Shown piece by piece: positions 17,036-24,558 of a stretch of 64,000 nt of DNA. Position 1 is the first letter of the stretch. Each line of letters opens with the position of its first letter. The notes under the pieces are model-generated. The model had not been told where the DNA came from. It ran no database searches and saw only the letters and a list, made by a program, of their open reading frames with translations. This DNA is from Synergistes sp. (lineage in GTDB: Bacteria; Synergistota; Synergistia; Synergistales; Synergistaceae), in assembly GCA_017537925.1 (NCBI GenBank), contig JAFYJW010000019.1, forward strand, positions 1 to 64,000, written 5' to 3'. The translations under genes and the position numbers were made by a program.

Positions 17036-17846
17036 AAGACACTTCGGCAGATCACTGATAGTTTGGCTGGCGCTGCTTTCATTGATGCTGTTCGTATCTT
17101 TGGTGTGGATGAGCCAGTCCATGGTCGGCGCGGCGGAAGAGGGAATCAGTGCGGTCGAGGCGTATTACGGCGGCCTCGGCGTCAGCAGCAATGCCGACCT
17201 CTCCGCACAGCATCTGAGTATAATCAGGCATACGAACGCAAGGAGCGTCGTTGTGGTATGCGCTCTGATAGGCCTGTCATTGTCCATTCTGCTGAACAAC
17301 TATCGCCTGATGAGCAGGAGAGCGCTGCATAGCGAGCTGCAGCTCGGCATAATGACGGATATGGTAAATACAGACCCGCTTACCGGCGTAAAGAGCAAAC
17401 GCGCGTTTACAGAGGCTGAACACCTTTTCGACCTTGAGATCAGGGAGGGAAAGGCGGAACCTTTCTCAGTTGTCATCTGCGACGTGAACGGTCTGAAGCA
17501 TATCAACGACACGCTCGGGCACAAGGCCGGTGACGCATATATAAAGGCCGCGAGCGAAATGATCTGCGAACTTTTCCAGCACAGCCCGGTATACCGCTTG
17601 GGCGGGGACGAGTTCGTCATCCTGCTGCGGGGCCGCGATTACAGGAAAAGGCATGAGATCATGGAAGAGCTGCACATAAGATCTGCCGGAAACATAGCTG
17701 AGGGCAAAGCTGTCGTTTCAGGCGGCATGTCGGATTACGAGCGCGGAAAAGACGCGAACATCCATGCAGTCTTCGAGCGGGCCGACGTCCTGATGTATGA
17801 AGAAAAGCAGAGGCTGAAAAGACTCGGGGCCAAAACCAGGCAGTAG
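16809..17846 (+). CDS. C-terminal part of the permease-GGDEF fusion: last permease helices plus diguanylate cyclase domain
   Basis: This frame picks up exactly where the 15644 frame loses homology. It encodes about four membrane helices, a short periplasmic or linker region with another helix (VVVVCALIGLSLSILLNNY), then a GGDEF domain from about residue 185 on: DPLTGVKSKRAF, then the intact signature YRLGGDEFVILL, and MYEEKQRLKRLG at the end. The cyclase signature is complete, so c-di-GMP synthesis is likely if the protein is made. The joined product would be about 734 residues. No convincing ribosome binding site precedes the ATG at 16809. It is the probable opposing enzyme to the phosphodiesterase at 10101. 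Confidence 0.85.
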   Translation: MRSFRPAAKTAQIQNDRLEKWTGGAGLAVMTAFMLYILLPNLFTAGSIETVSYFLFVLWSVLGFIYFHAILKRDSERHFGRSLIVWLALLSLMLFVSLVWMSQSMVGAAEEGISAVEAYYGGLGVSSNADLSAQHLSIIRHTNARSVVVVCALIGLSLSILLNNYRLMSRRALHSELQLGIMTDMVNTDPLTGVKSKRAFTEAEHLFDLEIREGKAEPFSVVICDVNGLKHINDTLGHKAGDAYIKAASEMICELFQHSPVYRLGGDEFVILLRGRDYRKRHEIMEELHIRSAGNIAEGKAVVSGGMSDYERGKDANIHAVFERADVLMYEEKQRLKRLGAKTRQ

Positions 17847-18018
17847 GAAGCGGGAAAGCACAGCATCTTTCTGCGCCGGTATTCATGCAGCGGCAGGATG
17901 CCGGTATGATAAACGGCCGCTCCGGATATACCGTACACGCGGCCGAAAACGGATATAAAAAGCTGCGCGTCGGTTTGCCGGCATGTCATGCTGATGCGCG
18001 AAAAAGGCTGGGACAGCT

Positions 18019-18945
18019 ATGGAAGAGAAGAAAAACGCAGCGGAAAAAAGCAGCTTTGCCCGCGGTGTGCTTTTGGCGCTCGGGACGGCAGTGCTCTGGG
18101 GCGGGACGAGCCCTATCTCAAAATACATAGGCTCGCACGGCGTCAGCATGGTCACCGTGATGTGCTACCGCGCGCTGCTGGTCGTGCTTCTTGTCGGGGC
18201 GTGGCTCAGATATACGAGAGGGCGCGGCTGGTACCGCATAGGCCGCCCGCTTCTTCGCACATACATACTGCTCGGTTTCCTTACTGTAGTGCTCAATGCC
18301 TGCGGCTTCATGATCTCATGCGTATACCTCACGGTCCCGCAGGCGCTTATGCTGCACTACACATTCCCGCTTGCTGCGATGGCGGGCTCTCTGCTCATAA
18401 CGGGCGAGCCGCCGTCGTTAAGAGAGATAACTGCCGGCTTCGCTGTGCTTGCGGGGCTGTATATCGGCTTTAGGGGAGAGGGCGGGGGCCTTGTTTCGGT
18501 ATCGCCGGCAGGAGTTCTGTGGGGGGTGGCTTCCGTTACCGGGCTTGCCATGCAGACACTGATCTCGCGGCGCATGCTGAGAGACGGCAGAGGCGACCCG
18601 ATGCTCCAGCTCTTCTTTATCCATCTTTTCGGCGGCGCCATGCTTGCCGCGGGCAAGACGGTATTTTTCGGCTGGGGGGACCTGAAAGCGATCGACGGCG
18701 CAATATTCACGCTGATGCAGTACGCCGCGATAGGCTCGGGGCTCGGCGCTTTCTGGTTTATGTTCAGCGCGCTGAAATATATCGGGGCGCCGCTCGTGAG
18801 CCTCATATGCACGCTCGAGCTGGTATTTGCGCTTATCATAACCGCGCTCGTGCTGCGGCAGCCATCCACGGTATTCGAGCTTGCGGGCTGCGCCGTTATA
18901 ACGGCGGCCGTTGCATTTGCCGCGTCAGGCAAAAAGAGAGCATGA
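18019..18945 (+). CDS. DMT superfamily (EamA family) transporter
   Basis: A 308-residue inner-membrane protein with two repeats of five helices. The first repeat starts GVLLALGTAVLWGGTSPISKYI, the second after PAGVLWGVASVTGLAMQTLISR. The conserved motif near the end of each half (ALMLHYTFPLAAM; APLVSLICTLELVFA) fits the EamA family. The substrate is unknown; amino-acid or metabolite export is typical for the family. It stands alone, 172 bases after the cyclase gene. Confidence 0.88.
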   Translation: MEEKKNAAEKSSFARGVLLALGTAVLWGGTSPISKYIGSHGVSMVTVMCYRALLVVLLVGAWLRYTRGRGWYRIGRPLLRTYILLGFLTVVLNACGFMISCVYLTVPQALMLHYTFPLAAMAGSLLITGEPPSLREITAGFAVLAGLYIGFRGEGGGLVSVSPAGVLWGVASVTGLAMQTLISRRMLRDGRGDPMLQLFFIHLFGGAMLAAGKTVFFGWGDLKAIDGAIFTLMQYAAIGSGLGAFWFMFSALKYIGAPLVSLICTLELVFALIITALVLRQPSTVFELAGCAVITAAVAFAASGKKRA

Positions 18946-19058
18946 ACGTTCAGGGCCGCTGAAACAAGCCTGCGGCGCCCGCGGAGCGGAAAACGGCACT
19001 AATTGTATTTGTCCCGGAAAAAAGAAAATAACGGAATACAGAATGCGGGTTTTTGTAT

Positions 19059-19064
19059 TATAAT
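19059..19064 (+). promoter_or_regulatory. -10 element before the L,D-transpeptidase gene
   Basis: TATAAT lies 35 bases before the start codon at 19099. No good -35 element is visible at the right distance. Confidence 0.5.
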
Positions 19065-19098
19065 TCGGTTGGATATATGCAAAAACTGGAGTGTTATT

Positions 19099-19629
19099 AT
19101 GAAAAAAATATTATTGTTTTCGCTTCTTGCGCTCTTATTATACGCGGCTCCGTCTTCGGCGGCATGGTCTCCAAAGGCAGATGAATACTGGATCCGCATC
19201 AACAAGGAAAAGGTCAGGCTCACTCTTTTCAGAGGAAATGACGCGGTAAAGAGCTGGCCCGTATCTGTAGGGCGCGGACGCGGCAAGGTAAAGACTTCGC
19301 GCATGGATCTTATCACGCCCACCGGCACGTTTACGATATACCGCGTTCTGCAGGACGCAAGCAAGCTCGTATATGACCCCGCATGGTTCAACGAGCCGGG
19401 GGAGCCGTCAGAAGGAGTCTACGGTTCGAAGCTGATATCTTTCTACAACAAATGGCAGATAGCGATACACGGGACAAACAACCCGGCCTCCGTGGGGCGC
19501 TGGGCCACACACGGATGCATACGCCTGAAGAACAAAGATATCAACGAGCTTGTCACATATGTCAAGCCCAATATGAAGCTGGTGATCGTGGACAACGACG
19601 GCATACCGTTCTCTCAGGAGACCATCTGA
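19099..19629 (+). CDS. L,D-transpeptidase (YkuD domain), exported
   Basis: A 176-residue envelope protein. ATG 19099 opens a classic signal peptide: two Lys, a Leu-rich core and an AAPSSAA cleavage region near residue 20. The YkuD catalytic block is complete: the HGTNNPASVGRWATHGCIR stretch has the conserved His and the nucleophilic Cys in HGCIR. The enzyme likely makes 3-3 peptidoglycan crosslinks or attaches proteins to the wall in the periplasm. Its stop overlaps the next gene's start (TGATG), so the two are coupled. Confidence 0.92.
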   Translation: MKKILLFSLLALLLYAAPSSAAWSPKADEYWIRINKEKVRLTLFRGNDAVKSWPVSVGRGRGKVKTSRMDLITPTGTFTIYRVLQDASKLVYDPAWFNEPGEPSEGVYGSKLISFYNKWQIAIHGTNNPASVGRWATHGCIRLKNKDINELVTYVKPNMKLVIVDNDGIPFSQETI

Positions 19630-19859
19630 TGAGCCGGGCTTTCATAAAGGAGGACGACGGCGAGCGCGGCAATGCGGTCGCCGATATACAGTTCCGCGAA
19701 GCAAAAGTCGAATGGCTGAAGATACAGGAAAAAAAGCTTGACACGCTTATAAACGGTCCGAAAGCAAAAAAGATTCCCCCGGAGACTCTTGAGCGCTGGA
19801 TCAGCGAAACAAGGGCCGATATAGAAAAAACAAGAAAAGAGTTAGGCTACGATAAATAA
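19629..19859 (+). CDS. small charged coiled-coil protein of unknown function
   Basis: A 76-residue protein whose ATG overlaps the L,D-transpeptidase stop by one base. It has no signal peptide. After the first 15 residues it is a charged, probably helical protein (REAKVEWLKIQEKKLDTLI; then WISETRADIEKTRKELG). The opening MSRAFIKEDDG resembles the N-terminus often seen on GreA-like proteins and nucleoside diphosphate kinase regulators, but no GreA domain follows. I do not know its function. The coupling suggests co-expression with the transpeptidase, not necessarily the same pathway. Confidence 0.75.
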   Translation: MSRAFIKEDDGERGNAVADIQFREAKVEWLKIQEKKLDTLINGPKAKKIPPETLERWISETRADIEKTRKELGYDK

Positions 19860-19875
19860 AAGATCAGTTATGTAT

Positions 19876-19911
19876 GCGGGACGTCCCTTCACGGTCGTTC
19901 CGCGTTTTTTT
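19876..19911 (+). terminator. Rho-independent terminator
   Basis: GCGGGACG (19876-19883) pairs with CGTTCCGC (19896-19903) with two G-U pairs allowed, followed by seven Ts. It ends the transpeptidase unit. Confidence 0.7.
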
Positions 19912-19984
19912 GCACAGAGGAAAGACCGGAAGCCTTTTTTCGCATGATTTCCGCAGCAGGCGCGGATAACTCGGCTGTGTGTGT

Positions 19985-19990
19985 TATAAT
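19985..19990 (+). promoter_or_regulatory. -10 element before the second MATE gene
   Basis: TATAAT is 43 bases upstream of the start at 20033; a clear -35 box is not visible. Confidence 0.45.
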
Positions 19991-20032
19991 GGCCGGAATA
20001 TTTGCGGAAAGGCGGACTGAAGGGAAAGGAAA

Positions 20033-21442
20033 ATGGGCGTCGGCATTTTTTCGAAGAACGGCGGAAAATATCAAATAGACATGAGCAGCGGCCCGATAAT
20101 GCCGAAGATGCTGCTTTTTGCCGTTCCGCTTGTCTTCTCCGGCATACTGCAGCTGCTCTTCAACACAGCGGATGTAATAGTCGTCGGGCGATTCGCCGGG
20201 GACCACTCTCTTGCCGCGGTGGGATCAAACGGCTCTCTGATAGGTCTTTTGACAAATCTCTTTATAGGCCTGTCTATAGGAACGAACGTTCTTGCCGCGC
20301 GCTATTACGGCGCAAAGGACGAGGAGGGCCTTGCGCGCACTATACATACGTCGATGCTTGTAGGCGCCGCCGCCGGATTGCTGCTTATGGCCGGAGGCAT
20401 GGCCTGTGCCCGCAGGATACTTATCCTGATGAGAACGCCCGAAGAGGTGATCGGGTTAGCCACGCTCTATCTTGTTATCTATTTTATGAGCATGCCGGCA
20501 ATGATGCTCTATAACTTCGGCAGCGCTATACTGCGGGCGGTGGGGGATACGAGGCGTCCTCTTTTTTATCTTACCGCGGCCGGCGTTGTCAATGTGCTTC
20601 TGAATCTCTTTTTTGTAATAAATATGCGGCTTGACGTGGCAGGCGTCGCGCTTGCGACCGTTATATCGCAGTTCATATCCGCGGCTCTCGTAGTGCGCTG
20701 CCTGATGCGCGAAGAGGGTGCTATGCGTCTTACCCTCTCCGAACTCAGAATAAGCAGGGATAAGCTTGTCATGATAATGCGGATAGGGATTCCCGCGGGG
20801 CTGCAGGGAGCTATTTTTTCTTTGTCGAATGTCGTTATCCAGTCCACAGTAAACTCTTTCGGGGCTGTGGTGATGGCCGGAAACTCAGCTGCCCTCAACC
20901 TGGAGCTGTATATATATTTCGCACAGAACGCGTTTTACCAGGCTATACTTTCTTTCACGAGCCAGAACTACGGCGCGGGGCGCTTCGAACGCATATATAA
21001 GGTGCTGCGCAGCGGTATTGTCTGTACGCTTGCCACAGGCGGGATGTTAAGCGCTCTCTTCGTCATATTCGGCCGTGACCTTCTCGGAATATATACCACG
21101 AGCGGCGATGTTATCGACGCCGGCATGAAGCGTATTTTGATAATGTGCAGCACATACCCGCTCTGCGGAATAATGGAAGGCATGGCAGGCGTTGTCCGCG
21201 GCCTTGGCTTTTCCGTGGTTCCCACTGTCGTTACGCTGATTGGCTCATGTGCGCTGAGGCTTGTATGGATCGCTGCGGTGTTCAGCATAGAGGCGCTGAG
21301 GATGGTTCCTGTGGTCTATATGTCATATCCTGTCTCATGGGCGATCACATCCGCCGCGCATTATATATGCTTCAGGTGGATAATGAAAAACAGGATACTG
21401 CCGGAATCACGTTCAGCCCTTCTTAAGCAGCACGGCTTATAA
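20033..21442 (+). CDS. MATE family efflux transporter (second copy)
   Basis: A 469-residue membrane protein with about 12 helices, preceded by AAGGGAAAGG. Family cues: the MSSGPIMPKMLLFAVPLVFSG opening, ILQLLFNTADVIVVGRFAG in helix 2, and the second half beginning IPAGLQGAIFSLSNVVIQ. It is related to, but clearly different from, the MATE pump at 8259. The substrate is unknown. Confidence 0.9.
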   Translation: MGVGIFSKNGGKYQIDMSSGPIMPKMLLFAVPLVFSGILQLLFNTADVIVVGRFAGDHSLAAVGSNGSLIGLLTNLFIGLSIGTNVLAARYYGAKDEEGLARTIHTSMLVGAAAGLLLMAGGMACARRILILMRTPEEVIGLATLYLVIYFMSMPAMMLYNFGSAILRAVGDTRRPLFYLTAAGVVNVLLNLFFVINMRLDVAGVALATVISQFISAALVVRCLMREEGAMRLTLSELRISRDKLVMIMRIGIPAGLQGAIFSLSNVVIQSTVNSFGAVVMAGNSAALNLELYIYFAQNAFYQAILSFTSQNYGAGRFERIYKVLRSGIVCTLATGGMLSALFVIFGRDLLGIYTTSGDVIDAGMKRILIMCSTYPLCGIMEGMAGVVRGLGFSVVPTVVTLIGSCALRLVWIAAVFSIEALRMVPVVYMSYPVSWAITSAAHYICFRWIMKNRILPESRSALLKQHGL

Positions 21443-21516
21443 GGAATGCTGAAGTCAGGCTTTTTTGCGGGCAGCCGTTACGCTGCCCCGGTACGGGAGC
21501 AAAGGGGGGCTGTTTT

Positions 21517-22974
21517 CTGGACAATATCAACGCGCTTATAGTTTTTGTCTCTGTCCTTTTGCTGTTTTGCATAGCATTCAGCCGCTTTATCTCAAGGGCC
21601 GGCATCCCGATGCTTGTTTTCTTTATCTTCGCAGGGATGCTGATGGGCTCGGAGGGCATAGGCGGAGTCTATTTTGACGATGCGGCCGCTGCGAGCACGA
21701 TAGGCAATTTCGCGCTCTGTTATATCATCTTTGCCGGCGGCATGGCAACGAGCTGGCGCTCCGCAAAGGAGGTGCTGCTGCCGGGGGTCCTGCTTTCAAC
21801 GGCGGGCGTCCTGCTGACGGCTCTGCTTGTAGCGGCGGCGGCCAGGCTCCTGCTGGGGATGACGTTTCTGCATGGTATGCTGCTCGGCTCGGTCGTATCC
21901 TGCACGGACGCTGCTTCTGTCTTTTCGATACTGCGTTCGAACAATATGAACCTCAGGCCTCCGCTTGCGCCGCTGCTCGAACTGGAAAGCAGCAGCAACG
22001 ATCCGGCCGCCTATATGCTTACGGTCATGATGATAAGCCTTATAAAGTCCGAAAGCGGACCCGCCGGCTTTGCAGTGACGTTCGTGCTTCAGATGGGCGC
22101 AGGCGCCGCGCTTGGGGCTGCTTTCGGCTTTGCCGGCGCGTGGATAATAAACCGCATAAGGCTCAACAGCGACGGGCTTTACCCGGTAGTCGCCGCAGCA
22201 ATGGCCGCGCTGGTTTTTTCCGCTGTGCAGCTGCTGCACGGCAACGGTCTGCTCGGAGTCTATATAGCCGCGATGGTCATGGGGAACGTCAAGCTTGTCC
22301 GAAAAACGTCGCTGGTGCGTTTTTTCGACGGTTTTTCGTGGCTGATGCAGATACTCGTCTTCGTTACGCTCGGGCTTCTGGTATTCCCGTCTCATCTGCG
22401 CGCGGTCTGGCTGCAGGCGCTTGCTGTATCCGCAGTACTGATGTTCCTGATACGCCCGGCTGTGGTCTTTCTGACGCTTCAGCGCTTCAGATATCCGGCA
22501 AAGGCGAAGCTGTTCGTCTCATGGGTCGGTCTGCGCGGAGCTTCATCGATAGTCTTTGCGACCTACGCGCTCAGGGAAGGTATTTCGGATGCGGACGTCA
22601 TGTTCGACACAGTCTTTTTTATATCCCTTTCGTCTGTGATAATCCAGGGCTCGCTGCTGAAGCCGGCCGCATATCTGCTCGGGCAGATCGAAGACGTAGA
22701 CAAAACTCTCGTTTCCCGAAGCTTCACCGACTACGAGGAGGACATAGAGGGAAAGCTCTATGAGCTGCGCGCGGCAAAGGACTCGCGTGCGGTCGGGATG
22801 ACCGTCAGCGATATGAAATTCCCGGACAGCGTGAGGATAATGATCATAAAGCGCGGGGAAAGCACGATAGCCCCGACCGGGCAAACGCAGATAGCGGAGG
22901 ATGACGTGCTTATGGTGACGGCTGCAGATACGGATGTTCTGCTTTCGCTTAAGGAGCGCTTCGGGCTGGCTTAG
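21517..22974 (+). CDS. CPA1-family cation/proton antiporter with C-terminal TrkA-C domain (NhaP2/CvrA type)
   Basis: About 485 residues if started at CTG 21517. This start is chosen because AAAGGGGGG ends 7 bases before it and the frame then reads DNINALIVFVSVLLLFCIAF, which matches the usual NhaP2 opening; the first ATG (21559) has no binding site and would cut into helix 1. About 12 helices follow, with SCTDAASVFSILR and LELESSSNDPAAYML holding the acidic ion-site residues. The last 70 or so residues (PDSVRIMIIKRG, then EDDVLMVTAADTDV) form a TrkA-C regulatory domain. The likely role is K+ or Na+ export in exchange for protons. Confidence 0.85.
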   Translation: MDNINALIVFVSVLLLFCIAFSRFISRAGIPMLVFFIFAGMLMGSEGIGGVYFDDAAAASTIGNFALCYIIFAGGMATSWRSAKEVLLPGVLLSTAGVLLTALLVAAAARLLLGMTFLHGMLLGSVVSCTDAASVFSILRSNNMNLRPPLAPLLELESSSNDPAAYMLTVMMISLIKSESGPAGFAVTFVLQMGAGAALGAAFGFAGAWIINRIRLNSDGLYPVVAAAMAALVFSAVQLLHGNGLLGVYIAAMVMGNVKLVRKTSLVRFFDGFSWLMQILVFVTLGLLVFPSHLRAVWLQALAVSAVLMFLIRPAVVFLTLQRFRYPAKAKLFVSWVGLRGASSIVFATYALREGISDADVMFDTVFFISLSSVIIQGSLLKPAAYLLGQIEDVDKTLVSRSFTDYEEDIEGKLYELRAAKDSRAVGMTVSDMKFPDSVRIMIIKRGESTIAPTGQTQIAEDDVLMVTAADTDVLLSLKERFGLA

Positions 22975-23000
22975 CCGCGGCGGCTTCCTGAATAAAATTA

Positions 23001-23029
23001 AGCTCCCGGCCGCTGAGCCGGGAGCTTTT
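23001..23029 (+). terminator. bidirectional terminator between convergent genes
   Basis: AGCTCCCGGC (23001-23010) pairs with GCCGGGAGCT (23017-23026). Ts follow on the + strand and a T-rich run follows on the - strand, so it can serve the antiporter and the convergent FAD oxidase. Confidence 0.85.
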
Positions 23030-23053
23030 GCGCAAAATCGTCGGGAGCATATA

Positions 23054-24496
23054 TCAGCCGGAGGTCTTTTCCTCCCAGTTGACGAGCTTTCCGGGGTTTA
23101 ATATGTTCTGCGGGTCGAATGCGAGCTTGACCCTCTTTATCAGCTCTATCTGGGCGTCGTCCAGGAAGAATTTGATATAGTCTTTGCGCTTGTAGCCGAT
23201 GCCGTGCTCGCCGGAGAGCGTGCCGCCCATTTTTTTCAGCTTCGCGTATACGCGCTCCTGCGCCGCGTGCAGCTTTTCATGCCAGTCGGGGCATTCGGGG
23301 CAGATCAGCGTGCAGTGCATATTGCCGTCGCCTGCGTGACCGTACGTCACGTATTCGAGGCCGTAAGGCGCCGTTTCGCTTCTGACCATCTCAATCAGCG
23401 CGGGCACAGATGCGGTAGGCACGACAAGATCTTCTTTGGTGTAGCGGCTGTAGAGGGCAGATATTGCTTCCGGCACGCTCTTTCGCGCCTGCCAGATGCG
23501 GTCTCTCGTGCTTCTGGTGTCCGCGATATAGACTTCGTTTGCCCCGTGCTCCTGCGACAGTTTGCCTATCGCTTCGAACTGTTCCTCCACGCGCTCTTCG
23601 TCGTTGTCCTCAAGCTGTATTATCAGAGCGGCGCCTGCGTCGCCGGCCGGCACGCTTGTATGCAGATATTTTTCGGTGAGCGTAAGCGCGTTTTTGTCCA
23701 GAAATTCCACTGAAGCAGGGATAAGGCCGCCCTCTGAGATTATGCGCGGCACAAAGTTTATTGCCGTCTGAGCGTCCGGGAACGCGGCCAGCAGATCCAC
23801 GGAGTGGCGCGGCAGCGGAAGAAGCTTCAGCACTGCTTTCGTTATCACAGCCAAAATGCCTTCGGAACCGGCTATAAGGTGCACAAAGTCAAGACCGGTC
23901 ACGTCTTTGCGTCTTTTGCCGCCGAACCATGTGACGCTGCCGTCAGGAAGGACCGCTTCCAGCGCAAGCAGCTGGGCGCCGGTCGCGCCGTATTTTATAA
24001 CTTTGTTGCCGCCGGCGTTTTCCGCTATGTTCCCGCCAATGTAGGAGGCGTCCCCGCTGCATGGGTCTCCCGCGTAGAGCAGTCCGTGACGCGCGGCCAT
24101 TCTGCTTATCTCGGCCGTCACGACGCCGGGTTCCGTCGTTATCGTGAGGTTTTCTTCATCAAGCTCCAGTATATGGTTCATTTTTTCGAAGCTCATCACG
24201 ATGCCGCCAAAGACCGGCATGGCGCCGCCCGAGAGCCCGGTGCCTGCGCCGCGCGGAGTTACCGGGATCCTGTATTTATGCGCGATTTTCATAATAGCTG
24301 ACACATGCTCCGTGCTTTCAGGGAAAACAAGCAGGTCGGCCGTGTATTTTCTGTCGTAGCTGCTCTGAGGGACTTCGTCGTGCGAGTATGTGTCAAGCTT
24401 TTCTTCGTCTGCGCAGACGTTGTTCGCTCCTATATTTGCTTTTATCTCGTCCGCGATGTCATCGGTTATTTTATTATACGAGAAGAGAGCTTTCAC
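23054..24496 (-). CDS. FAD-linked oxidase, GlcD/D-lactate dehydrogenase family
   Basis: A 480-residue flavoprotein. GTG start at 24496 preceded by GGAGGA. The FAD-binding PP-loop is seen in TPRGAGTGLSGGAMPVFGG (near residue 100), followed by GGNIAENAGGNKVIKYG. The C-terminal substrate part has YGHAGDGNMHCTLICP and GEHGIGYKRKDYIKFF. The family oxidises D-2-hydroxy acids such as D-lactate, glycolate or 2-hydroxyglutarate, passing electrons to flavin or Fe-S partners. No GlcE/GlcF subunits are beside it. A second member lies at 28636. Confidence 0.9.
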   Translation of the reverse strand: MKALFSYNKITDDIADEIKANIGANNVCADEEKLDTYSHDEVPQSSYDRKYTADLLVFPESTEHVSAIMKIAHKYRIPVTPRGAGTGLSGGAMPVFGGIVMSFEKMNHILELDEENLTITTEPGVVTAEISRMAARHGLLYAGDPCSGDASYIGGNIAENAGGNKVIKYGATGAQLLALEAVLPDGSVTWFGGKRRKDVTGLDFVHLIAGSEGILAVITKAVLKLLPLPRHSVDLLAAFPDAQTAINFVPRIISEGGLIPASVEFLDKNALTLTEKYLHTSVPAGDAGAALIIQLEDNDEERVEEQFEAIGKLSQEHGANEVYIADTRSTRDRIWQARKSVPEAISALYSRYTKEDLVVPTASVPALIEMVRSETAPYGLEYVTYGHAGDGNMHCTLICPECPDWHEKLHAAQERVYAKLKKMGGTLSGEHGIGYKRKDYIKFFLDDAQIELIKRVKLAFDPQNILNPGKLVNWEEKTSG

Positions 24497-24558
24497 TTTT
24501 TCTTTCCTCCGAACGTAATGTCAGGATATAATAGCATATATGCCGGAGGCGATAAAGA

